A stretch of 59,030 bases of DNA, taken from positions 62,501 through 121,530 of the forward strand of contig JAIXMR010000084.1 of assembly GCA_025677835.1 (NCBI GenBank), read 5' to 3'. The DNA comes from Sporodiniella umbellata (lineage: Eukaryota > Mucoromycota > Mucoromycetes > Mucorales > Rhizopodaceae). Both the position numbers and the translations under genes were made by a program. The notes below the pieces were generated by a model. That model did not search any database and had not been told where the DNA came from. It saw only the letters and a program-made list of their open reading frames with translations. Positions 24,264-34,452 of this stretch are shown here, one piece after another. Positions within the stretch are counted from its first letter, which is position 1, and each line of letters begins with the position of its first letter.

Positions 24264-25007
24264 TTGAAAGTAGTTTCAATTTTTTTGCCATGTTTTACCA
24301 TAACAGCTAACATAAAATAAGAATAAACAATTAAAAAAAATCTCGTAGTTTACACAGTATAGTATCGATTTCTTCATTGTCGCATCCATCATTTTTATCT
24401 TTGTTTGGCCAGTGAAATTGTTCGCACTCTTGTAAAGTATAGAAGGGTTGATTAAGTAATGATTTTGTTTGGTTGTGAAGGAGTGAAACTGCTTTATTGT
24501 ATGCTAACAAAACAAAAATAAGCAGGTAGTAGTCACTTTGAGGCACATGAATATACCAATTTCAAGTTGTCTACACTGTTGAGCATTTTCTAACCAAGTC
24601 AGGTATTTGGCTAACCAATTTTCCAAAGTATCCAAAAACTCTTCAAAAATAGGAGAATCCATCCATATGTCTTCATACAGATGGTATTGATCTTGAACCT
24701 CACTCTTACTAGCTTTGGCTGCAGTCGACGTCGACAATTTTTTTTCAATTAAAGTCGTAGTTCCGTTTATTTCTTCGTTATAGCTGCTCGTTGTGCTGTT
24801 GGTTCCATTATATCTATCTGTAGTAGGTATATCATATTTGCTACTGATAATTGAATCATCCCCACTCGTATGTTGACAGAGAGTGAGTATGGAGTCAACA
24901 TGTGAGGATTCAATCAAGGGTGGACTAAAGGCGGGGAAGTCATAAAAAGATTTGGAAGGCCCTTGGTGCTGTGTAGAAGGTAAGCTACTCGAACTAGGAC
25001 GATTCAT
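20518..25007 (-). CDS. BAR-like/PH/C2/Ras GTPase-activating protein
   Basis: Predicted to stimulate GTP hydrolysis on Ras-family GTPases at membranes. Eighteen exons were assembled: 24557-25007, 24354-24503, 24073-24152, 23901-24014, 23724-23852, 23546-23683, 23267-23461, 23114-23217, 22964-23057, 22829-22921, 22661-22781, 22120-22600, 21604-22058, 21267-21531, 21114-21230, 20850-21048, 20759-20800, 20518-20709, giving 1139 aa. After a Ser-rich leader, DSPIFEEFLDTLENWL and a long helical region (about 125-360) resemble a BAR domain. A PH domain follows (RGYLLMKQK to RWLHSLSVW, about 375-475), a second PH-like segment ending in RDIWLKRFK, a C2 domain (from IRCLTVRLTESKK, about 660-770), and RasGAP (about 840-1075) with the arginine-finger motif LFRGNS and FLRWICPAIISP. 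The second intron (24153-24353, T28) and the 36-nt intron at 21231-21266 are the least certain joins. Confidence 0.87.
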
Positions 25008-25332
25008 AAAATGACTGAAAGGAAAAAAAAAAAAAAAGTGTATTGGATGGAAATATAAGGAGAGAAAATTATAGTAATTATTATTTTGGAATAAGTAACG
25101 TTTTTTTTATAGGAGTTACTGTATCTCCCTTTTTTTTTTTTTTTTTTTTTTTTTTGGCTGTTTCTGTTCTGCTCTTACACTTAGTGACATTTATGGCCAT
25201 TCTCTTTTCATTTTTTTTCTTCCATTTTTTTTTCGTCTTAATATAAAAAAGCGAAAAAAAATAAAGCCACATAGCACTTTGTTTTGTTTAGCTATTTTCA
25301 TTCAAGGCTGAGCCCTGAAGGATATATTGAAG
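25008..25332. promoter_or_regulatory. Shared divergent spacer between RasGAP and RasGEF genes
   Basis: Only 325 bp separate the start codons of the minus-strand RasGAP (25007) and the plus-strand RasGEF (25333). The spacer holds a T tract of about 27 bases (25130-25155), further T/A runs and a TATAAAA-like stretch near 25240. It must contain both promoters, so joint regulation is plausible; I see no diagnostic transcription-factor site. Confidence 0.6.
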
Positions 25333-27530
25333 ATGCTTAAACTATCTGTACCATTGCCTTCGGAAATTACTGTTCAAAGATTGATTTGTGAAGCTAAAGG
25401 CCATTTTGACTCTGGTCACTTCAAGGTAAAATAAACAAAAGGAACGTGGCAGGCTTGATGAGTGTCAGGGGAGAGAAGAAAAGGGATATTTTACTCAATC
25501 TAATTAATAGATCTCGTACGAAAGGTACATAGAAGCTTTACACTCAGCTGTTGAAGAGCTAGGAAAACTTCGGTTTATCAATGAACGTAAACTATTTTTT
25601 ACTTTACTGTTTAGGATACAAAGTATTCACAGCCTAATTAGGTTTCATCGCAAATGATTTGTCTTCAATATTTAAATTAGCAGGAACCTGCTTGAATTTC
25701 ACAGAGCAAATCTATATCCAATGTAAAAAAAAAACTCCTCCTCCTTTGCCGGCAAAACCACGCTCTTTATCCACCTCTCTCCCACGCCCTCGTCCCCCAT
25801 TACCTGTAAAAAATAACTTGAATGCAAAAAGTGTAACCGAAAAAAAAACCAGAAAAGGTAAATTTTAGTGAAATAAAGGCATTTCTTTAACAGACTAGTC
25901 AAAGGTCCCATTAAGAATCCATCAGACAATGTCACAAACACAAAACCACGCCAAATATCATCTCCAAAAATTCCTACAAAGCTCATATCAACATATAACA
26001 AAGATCTTTTTCTCTCTTCTGTCAATCAGGTTCAAGTACGGGTACAAGCCAGATCAATTACAGACCAGCCGCTTGTCAACTCTCCTTGGATACCTCAGCC
26101 TCCTTTTGACTTTATCTCGCACACACTCAAAAAACAACAGAAGTTTGACCCTTCGTTTGAGAAGCTGAGAACACTCCAATCGTTTCATGTTATCTCAATA
26201 CTTCAGTTTTGTCCAGGTATCACTGCTTATCAGCTCACGTTAATTGAAGCTGCGATATTTGACAACATTACGCTCCAAAATTTAAAAGACCACAAGCCCA
26301 AATCGCCAGAAGATTGCATCTTGGCCTCTATCAACTTTTTTAATTACCTTACTCGCTTTATAGAGCACAGTATACTTTTGAAACTAAGTGCGTCAGATCG
26401 AGCACGGCATGTCAACTACTGGATCAAAGTGGCCTTCCAATGTCATGAACTCAGAAACTACCAGACACTCAAAGCAATTATTTCCGCTTTAGGAACGCCT
26501 CCCATGCAACGATTGAAACAATCCTGGGCATTTGTGCCCAAAAAGTCGATGCAGCAGTTGGAAGAGTTGACAGAGACTATGTCTGAATCCAGCAACTATG
26601 AAAAGTACCGCCAAATTCTTTCTGTGGCCCAGTTTTCTGAACCGATGGTACCTTTTTTGGGACTCTTTCTGCATGACATAACCTATCTTTGTGCGCTCAA
26701 GGGCCCAACACGTACAAGAGAATCTGAATTGACTGTGTTGTTTACAGAAATTCAGAAAACACCCTCATATTCTCTCTCGTTACCTGCGCTGTACGCTAAA
26801 GAGGTCTCATCTTACAATCGGCCCAAGTTTTCATTAAGATATGCAGTTAGAAAAGGAAGCCTACAAGAAGACCATACCAAGCTGAGCTTAGATTTACAAC
26901 AATGCCTTGTATCCCAATACTTGGTAAGATACCAAAGTCTGTTCATGAATCCTCCCTCCATTTTTTTTTTTTTTTTTTTTATTTTTTAAAAAAAACAAAC
27001 TGTTTGCTAATACTTGTTTATAGCTGACTCGACCTTGGGTGAATGAAAAAACAGTAGATGAGTTATGCTTATTACGTGAACCATCCAAAGTCAATACGGT
27101 GCTTGCTTCATCGACCAGTCTAACTACTACAGGAAGTAGTTCAGCAAGTTTGGCCAGCAACAGCTTGAGCTCAAGTCGACCTGTTAGTTTAGAAGAAGAA
27201 GAAGCGGTAGAAGTTTTTGACAGAAATCCGATTTATTGGTTGTTTGGTAGAAAAAGCGTAGATCATTCTGCTGCCCTTAAACCCGACATCTCACTACATC
27301 GTTCACTTCGACATTTTTCGTTTGATGATATCAATGAGGAACATAAAAAGAAAACAGAAGAAAACGGCCATCACAATCAATCGTTAGCCATTTTTAGAAA
27401 AGATTTCTGGAAGCAACAAAAGTCAACTATCGGTACTTTCAATAGCGATCCTTTTCTTTCGGTACCCAATGTCTCTTCCCCTCACCCTTTGGATAAAGAA
27501 GACTACTCAAATTCCTCTGTTTGGACATAA
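25333..27530 (+). CDS. Ras-family guanine nucleotide exchange factor with MIT-like N-terminus
   Basis: Predicted to load GTP onto a Ras-type GTPase. Exons 25333-25425, 25511-25586, 25642-25857, 25899-26923 and 27024-27530 give 638 aa with consistent phases. Residues 1-75 (AKGHFDSGHFKISYERYIEAL, then EELGKLRFINERF) form a short helical repeat like a MIT/TPR-type trafficking module. A Pro-rich stretch follows (TPPPLPAKPRS, RPRPPLPVK), a candidate SH3 ligand. The CDC25 catalytic domain spans about 200-450, with FCPGITAYQLTLIEAAIF, SASDRARHVNYWIKVAFQC, NYQTLKAIISAL and FLGLFLHDITYL. A Ser/Thr-rich tail follows. I found no RasGEF N-terminal (REM) module, unlike Cdc25/SOS. It is divergent from the RasGAP gene and convergent with the GYF gene. 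Confidence 0.88.
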
Positions 27531-27702
27531 AACTTCAGTAAAGAGACAGGCACTCTTTTCCTTTTTTTTTTAAAAAAAAAAAAAATTGAGATAAAAAAGA
27601 ATTTTTTGTTTTAATCTATCAAAATATATGAAATGAATTATTTTACACGTATTTTTTTTTTTTTTTTTTTTTTTTTGTGGGCATTCAAAAAAAAAAAAGA
27701 GA

Positions 27703-30629
27703 CTAAGCAGTCGACTTCTTTTTGTTTTTCTTTGTCACTACTTTAAAGTCGTCATCATCCTCATCTTCTAATCCAGCGGTGACGATATCCAATCGACCAG
27801 CAATATCTGCTTTTCTACGACGCATAAATTCCTGAGCGAATCGTTTACCATCGATTCTTAAAGAGTTGGCATAGATCACGTCCTCGATGATTTCAGAGGC
27901 GCTGCTGTCCATAGGAAACATGAGTAACATCTCCAAGATTTCTTCTTCGTTTACGCCCGAGTTCAATCCTCGCAAGGCCTTTCTACACCAACGGCGAAAG
28001 TCATCACTGGGTCCGCGCACCGCAGGAGGTGCACGTTGGATCGGCTTGACAGGTTCCCAGCGGGTGGGTTCCTTCAAGGGTACAGGTGCAGGAGTAGGAG
28101 TAGGAGCTGCAGGTTTAGGAAGACGAACATGAGAGACTGTGGTCCAGCCTTCGACAGCGGGAGCAGCGGCAGGTTTGAGTGCTGAATGCACCGTCTCGGC
28201 TTTGGCAGCAGCTGCAGCGGCTTTTGCGTTTTTCTTTTTCATGACCAACTCTTCTTCTTGTTGAATCTCGCGCAAGGTTTTTTTGGGTGTGCTATTGGCC
28301 GAAGTCCATGCAGCCGAGGTGCTAGTGGTAGGTGTGACTAAATTGACTTTTGGGGCCGCCGCTGCCCAGGTGGGCTCCGGTTCCTTTTTGACAACCTCTG
28401 CTTTTTTGGCTTCCATCTCTTGAATTTCACGAAGCGACAGGGGTTTCTCAAGTGCAGGCTGAGACCAGGTAGTGGCGGCATGGCTGACTACAGGTGAGGC
28501 GGTGTGGGATACCCAGGTAGGAGCCGAGGGAATGGACTTGGGCTGTTTGGACTTTTTTTCTTTGGCAATGCGGATCTCCTCTTCCTGAATATCGCGGAGA
28601 GAAACAACCGCAGGCTTGGGTATCGATTCTACCAGTGCGGGAACCTTGGACTTGGCAGTTTCTTTTGCGTAAACAGGTTGCTCCTTGGGCTCCTCCTTTC
28701 TCTTTTCCTCAAGTTGAATATCGGCAAAAGACTCGATGACAGACTTTGTCTTGGGCTTTTCTATAGCCGTGTTAGGTCGTTTGGGCGATGAGGGAACTCG
28801 AGGCGATTGTGCGCCAGGTGCCTTGGACTGCAACTCGTCTGTGATTTTTGAAGGAAGGGCACTAGTGCCAATGGTTCCCCAAGGGCTGGAAGGTGTGTCG
28901 AGCGCTAAGGGTGTGCCGGGAGCGGATCCCCAGCTGTTTCCAGCCGATAAGATATTGTTAGCTCTCAAAACAGGCGATGCGTGGTTACTGTTCAAGTGTT
29001 CCAAGGTCAAGTTCTTGAGAGGTGTTTGACCTAAAGCGGTTGTGGATGGCTTATCAAGAGGCGTTTGGGCACGCTCTTGCTCAAAAAGAGACTCAGAAGG
29101 TAACTGCTGAGGGGCTCCGTATGATGGTGAAGACCCAGGTAGGGATATATGTTGGAAGGGTACTTGAGGCTGTAGAGGCGGTTGTGGTGACTGTTGTGAC
29201 TGTTGTTGTTTCAACAGATGCATATATTGCTGTTGACTGTTCATCTGCTCGTTGACAGCGCGATGGTAGTCAAAGAGGCCACCGCTAGCGCCGTTGGAAC
29301 CAAACATGAGGTTGAGGTTTGGCTGCTGCTGCTGTTGTTGCTGCTGTTGCTGTTGTTGAGCAATGAAGGGAGAGAGGCCAAGCGAGCCGTTGGGTGTGCC
29401 CAAAGGATTTGTTCCAGAGTTCCCAAACAGGTCTGGAGAAGCTTGACTCATCCATGAGGGCGATCCCAAGGCCTGAGTAGAGTTGCCGTACCACAGATTA
29501 TCTCTTAGTAGCGAGTTGCCGCCGGTGCCATTTGCACCAAAGCCATAGGGGTTTTGGTACAAGGGCGTGGTTACATTCCCACCCAGAAAGCTGTCGACAA
29601 TGCTTCCACCGCCTGGGGTTGTGGGCATACCGAAAGGTAAATACTTTTCGTTCCGAGCAAAGAGGCCATCCTGAGGAGGAGCAAAGAGATCGGGCGTGGG
29701 TGGGCGGGAGACCAAGAAGGGCTCCTCTTCGTTTCCTACTTTCTGAATGATGACCATGAGCGGTTCATACACAGCTTCGTCTTCACGACGAATCAGCAGG
29801 GTGGGAGAGAAAAAGCCAGCCTTGTACCACTCCTGCATTTCAGACGCTTCAAAAGGCCCTTGCACTTGACCTGAAGGATCGCGGTAGAACCATTTGACGT
29901 TCTGCGGTTTCTTGTTAGCACCGTTCAGATCGCTGGAGAATTCAGATTTCGCGTTTGGCTCCTCCTTGAACAATCCATTTTTGGACCAAGGCACTTCATC
30001 GTCAGGCTTACCAAAGGGTGAAGCCAGTTCTTCCACGGCCTCTCTCTTTTTCGAAATGTCTATCGTTTGGTTTCGATTATTTCCGCTGTTCAATGGTAAA
30101 AGTAACCTGTACATACACACTTACCATGATTGTCATTGCGTCTGAAGTTGGGCTCTTTTGAAAAGTAGTCGCGACCTTTTTGATAGAAAACACGAGATGA
30201 GTGATCCCTGTTTGATCTTTTCTCCAATTACCTTTACGCCCGTTGAATCGATTCGAGCCATTTTCAGCAAGAGGGTTGTTGTTGTCGTGCCCCATTCGAT
30301 GCCTTTTATCCATCATACGGCGAGGACCTTCCACATGTACAGGGCCGGCAAGCAGCTAACAAAGGGGAGGGGGTTTAGACGCGTGTTGGATTTACTTTAC
30401 TTTGACTCTCACTTACTTTCTTTTCTAGTTCGCTTAGTTCGTCAAAAGCAAGAGGTGATAGACTTTCCTGAACAGTCACGTACTCATGGTGTTGAAAATC
30501 AGAAGGTAATGGCGATGGCTTGTATAATCCAAGCATGAATTCTTTCGAGTATTTTAGAGCGCTTTCATTGCTTTCTTCAAAAGGCGATTCAGGAAAAGTA
30601 TTGGTGTTTTTAGGGAAGCCTCCACGCAT
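27703..30629 (-). CDS. GYF-domain protein (GIGYF/Smy2 family)
   Basis: Adaptor that binds Pro-rich ligands and in this family couples 4E-type cap-binding proteins to mRNA repression. Exons 30417-30629, 30232-30355, 30125-30175 and 27703-30059 give 914 aa; the last acceptor (TAG at 30060-30062, joining G to ACATTTCG) is the one that keeps frame. Near the N-terminus YSKEFMLGLYKPSPLP resembles the YxxxxMLxLY motif of GIGYF proteins that binds 4EHP. The GYF domain starts at WFYRDPSGQVQGPF and continues EWYKAGFFSPTLLIRR (about 186-240). A polyglutamine run, four related (S/T)LR(D/E)IQxxE segments and a conserved C-terminal block (FRRWCRKALRGLN, then DVIYANSLRIDGKRFAQEF) follow. The tail is Lys-rich. 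Codon use is visibly more GC-rich than in neighbouring genes. Confidence 0.9.
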
Positions 30630-32458
30630 CCTTTTTTTTTTTTTTTTTTTGGAAAATGAGAAAAAAATTTTTTTTTTCTATATCTTTTGACATGTTTTTT
30701 CTTTGGTTTACCATTCAGAGTTCAAGTTCATGTTTGTTGACATTTTTAATAATTGCGTTGTTAAAAGGTGAGTACTGCTATTTCAAGAAAGAGAAAGAGG
30801 GAGGATAGAAAAGGGAAGATTCCTGCAAGTATGATTTACTTTTGAAAGTAAAGAAAAAAAAAAAAAAAGATTGCGCAAATTCACGAGCTAATTTGAGAAA
30901 CAACAACACGTGACTGAGCCTATGACATCGAGTTTTCACCTTTCGGTGTTTTTTTTTTTTTTTTTTTTTAGCGATAGGTGCACTCTCAAAGAGCTCTAGG
31001 CTTGTTCTAAACCGGCTATTGTTAGACACAAAAGATAACGCTGAAGATTGCCTAAAGAACGGTTTATTGTTTTCTAGCTGAAACTCTGGTAGGAAAGAAT
31101 TCCATGGCTTAGAGTAGATAAGCACTTTCTTGTACTACATTGGATTAACATTTGCCTTTTCAGGTCTTTACAATAAGCAAGACAAAAAAAAAAAAAGAAA
31201 GCCTGTAGACAGCAGCTACAAGGGCCAGAGTTGATTACGCGAAAATAAACAACAAGTAAAGAAAGAAAACGATCTATAAACACTTTCGTGTTTCTGAGTT
31301 ACAAAAAAGGTACCAGCGCTCAAACAAGCTGTATTAATTTTAATGGACTTATTTAAAATACTCGATGAGCTGCTTGATGCATTCAACTTTTTTCAGCGCT
31401 TTTCTTGATAAAGCAAAAAATAACATCCAAAAGGGGGGGGGAGACCACACTTTTGATTTCTATCGACATATATAAAAAAAAAAAGCGTGTTGATTAATGT
31501 TTTGCAACGGAAATACTCTTTTGAGAAATGACTTGGACCCTATCGTCTATCATGAAAACACAGATGGTGTAGGGAAAAGACGGAGAGTGAAAGGGATTGC
31601 CATGACAACCCCAGCATCCAAAAAAAAAAAAAAAAAAATAGAATGGTTTTTATAGTGTTGGATTGCTCTATGCAAAACAAAAACATTTACAAAGCATAAT
31701 TGTCTCTAAAAAGATTGATTGCTTGTTTGTTTGTTACAAGTGTTCGTTCACACGCCACTAATTGTTATTGCGTAAAATGCCTCAGTTTGTGCTTTAAGCT
31801 TTTGTTTATCATGAAAACAGATACAATGAAATACATTCCTTTTGAGAACGTCATGCAACATTCCTATCTGTGCAATATAAATAAAAAGAACCCCAAAAAA
31901 GAGAAAGAGAAAGAAATGGGAGACGTCTATAGATCAAAACAGGGATTATCCACCCCTCTTTTTTGCGAAAATGATTGGGGAGAGCCTGCAGTGACCTATC
32001 TGTCTGTCACGCTCTGGTGTTTTGTTTTGATAAAGACTAGCCTATTTGACGTGAAGATTCTTTCGTGAGCCGGTCACTTGCGCTAAACAACCGAGAAGGC
32101 CCTTTCAAACCCCGTGACTAAGCAACGTGCGGCACATCAGGAATTTCACATGCATCGTACAAAGGCTAGAAAAGAAGTAGAAGGAGAAGCTTGAAGAGCA
32201 ACCAATGACAAGGCTCTCGAGGGCTTTTTCTGAGTGTAAGCGGTTTTCCCTATTCTGAGTGCTGATAGATAGAGCTTCGAGTCATACAAGATATAAATAA
32301 ACCCGATGGTTCCGAATCTCAGAGATAAACCAGCCGTCAATAGAGACAATGAATTAGAGCAGAAAGACACACGTGAGACAAAGCAAGGCACAGAATAAAT
32401 AAAAAGCGACGAGTTTTCATTTCTTCTTTTTTTCTCTTTCCCTTACATCTTGACGAGC
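30630..32458. other. Intergenic region between divergent GYF and MIT genes
   Basis: About 1.8 kb with several T/A homopolymers (30631-30650, 30950-30970, 31621-31639). The open frame at 31700-32068 has no recognisable motif and is probably chance. No RNA gene was recognised. Confidence 0.45.
30907..30914. promoter_or_regulatory. CACGTGAC E-box upstream of the GYF gene
   Basis: A perfect CACGTG palindrome extended by AC lies about 280 bp upstream of the GYF-gene start. This is the canonical site for class B bHLH proteins, one of which is encoded at 46.3-46.9 kb. Occupancy is not shown by sequence alone, and one such hexamer can occur by chance. Confidence 0.35.
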
Positions 32459-33114
32459 ATGTCTTCCTTTGTGTCTTCTTTCTTCGGCAACGTGTCGCAG
32501 AGCAAGGCAGAGTCTGTCTCCAAATCAATCCGAGCCTGCGATCCTCCACCTTACACTTCTTGGACCGTTGAAATGAGCGCTCTGGCTGAAAGAGTCAAAA
32601 GGGATGTGTCATATAAGCCAACATCATTGGATAAACACAGCATCTCACAAGGAATAAAGTTGGTTTCCATTGCCGCAGACGAATACGAGTCTGGCAATGA
32701 GTCGGTCGCACTAAACATATACCTCACCGGCGTAGATAAGATCATTATGGCCTTGCCAAGTAAGCAGTGCCGTGTGGACTTTCCCCTCCCCCTTACTTAT
32801 CCCTTTCATAGACAAAGCAGATCTCAATACAAAGAAGGCCATCAAAGAGAAATTTGAAAGGTACACAAGCCAATAAGAATTGTCTGATAAGAACCCACTA
32901 ACACTTTTCAAGTGTTGAGGAAAGAATGGGCATTGTTCAGACCAAGGGTCTACCACACAAAAAAAAGGAACCCCCTTCATCAAAACTCGACTCTTTCTTT
33001 TCCCACCAGCATATAGCCTATCAGGACCCCATGATTCGATTTAAGCAGTTTGGCCAATATATCACTGAATGGACAGTGGCTTTTGCTATCTTTATTAAAC
33101 AATCGCCTCTCCCA

Positions 33115-33150
<36 letters not shown>

Positions 33151-33404
33151 TTTGGTATGTCAATGCTAAACCAGACTTGATAGATTTTATTGGCTTTCTC
33201 TTGAGTTGCTTTATCAACTTTGGTTTTTGGATAGACGCTTATTATGGTTTGAGCAAGCGGGCACAAAGACTGAGCCTTCAAATCATTAAATTTGGCTTGG
33301 AAATGGACCAACACTATCGTCTCCATGAATTTATATCTGAAGGCTTATGCATGATCATCACCGCAGGTGTTAAAGCTGCTGTTGCATTTAAAGAAACTGC
33401 CTAA
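32459..33404 (+). CDS. MIT-domain protein
   Basis: Exons 32459-32759, 32812-32860, 32913-33115 and 33175-33404 give 260 aa. Residues about 60-115 carry a MIT domain: ISQGIKLVSIAADEYESGNE, then LNIYLTGVDKIIMALPNKAD and KKAIKEKFESVEERM. MIT domains bind ESCRT-III tails in endosomal sorting and abscission. The middle is basic and Pro/Ser-rich. The C-terminal part contains a hydrophobic stretch (DLIDFIGFLLSCFINFGF) and a helical end (AGVKAAVAFKETA). No AAA ATPase or protease domain follows, so this is an adaptor-type MIT protein rather than Vps4. The third intron has a run of about 30 A. It converges with the MOB gene, 150 bp between stops. Confidence 0.82.
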
Positions 33405-33415
33405 GACTCACCAAC

Positions 33416-33438
33416 ACACACATACATACATACATACA

Positions 33439-33470
<32 letters not shown>

Positions 33471-33474
33471 AACA
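33416..33474. repeat. CATA/CA microsatellite
   Basis: Tracts of (CATA)n followed by (CA)n lie just downstream of the MIT-gene stop, followed by a CT-rich run and T21. Probably part of the 3' UTR; likely length-variable. Confidence 0.85.
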
Positions 33475-33554
33475 TATATCCTCTCATCTATATTATCTTT
33501 ATTATCTCCCTCTCTCTCTCTCTTTTTTCCCTTGTTTTTTTTTTTTTTTTTTTT

Positions 33555-34390
33555 TTATATACAAATCACACCATTTCGAAACATGATCTCAACCAATTCA
33601 CCCAAAGGTTGTATCTCCTTTTTGTCTAATAAATCAAACTCCCTTGCAAACGATATAAAATGAGCAAATAAAGAGTTGATATGAGGTTCTTCATTCAGCA
33701 AGAGCACGTGATCATAATGTTCATGATAGATATGAGCAAACAGCCTGAACATTTCCACAAACATGCGTTTGATGATTGTCGCTACCTCTTTGGGAAAATC
33801 AGCGCCTGAAAAAGTAATGAATAAATGTAGATAGATAGATAGAGAGAGAGAGAGGTCTTTTAGGGGGTTTACCAGAGCGAGTGGGGAAAATCGACTCGTC
33901 CCTGAGGGTATTTTCCATACTCGTAGTCATATAATCAATGTACTGCGGTGCTGAAAGTCGAACTTTTTTTGAAACCGAATCAGACCAAGTGTATTCCACT
34001 CTATTCTAAACCGTTCAATCCAAGATGGATCTTTTATGCATACAACTCACCCTGGACCGGCAGACATGATCGGACAAGCTTGTGGTGTGCAAAAGGCAGT
34101 AAGAGAACCATAGAATAAGTTGAGATGGTTAAAAAACTCAAGTGCTACCCACACATACACACACAAAAATAAAAAACTTTTGGTCAACATTGCATTCATT
34201 CCAGGGACAATTTACTATTAAACGCTAACCACTCATTCACATTCACATAGTTGGGTAATTCAACAATCGTCTTGAAATTTCCCTGCACAAGCATATGGTT
34301 TACATAGGGTTCTTTTTGAAACAGTTCTATTGACTTTGTCCTGATAGTCTTTGCATTCTTTTTTCCAAAACTCAAGCCAAGAAAATTCAT
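33555..34390 (-). CDS. MOB kinase activator (Mob1/phocein family)
   Basis: Co-activator of NDR/LATS-type kinases in mitotic exit, cytokinesis or polarity pathways. Exons 34216-34390, 34051-34144, 33873-34000 and 33555-33805 give 215 aa, the usual MOB length. Visible hallmarks are NEWLAFNTLEFFNHLNLFYG, the zinc-ligand segments FCTPQACPIMSAGP (two Cys) and HIYHEHYDHV (two His), VEYTWSD, APQYIDYM, ESIFPTRSGADFPKE and a C-terminal EFDLLDKKEIQPL. This mix fits Mob1 best but does not exclude another MOB class. The splice giving GP-G-VEYTW uses the second of two nearby AGs (34001-34002). Confidence 0.88.
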
Positions 34391-34452
34391 GTTTTTGTGT
34401 AAAAGAAAAAAGAAAAAAAAAAAAAAAAAAATCAATCATTCAAAAGCTATTT

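Noticed and set aside
24153..24353. A small extra RasGAP exon around 24260-24305 (reading SVMVKHGKKIE)
   Set aside because: It cannot be joined in frame to the following exon; a single longer intron ending in TTCTGTCAG fits all phases. Kept as the least certain join.
27703..30175. Apparent one-base frameshift between the third and fourth exons of the GYF gene
   Set aside because: Using the acceptor ending at 30060 (..GATAG) instead of the earlier CAG restores frame exactly, so no frameshift is needed.
31700..32068. 122-aa plus-strand frame upstream of the MIT gene
   Set aside because: No motif, odd composition and no splice-supported extension; treated as chance.
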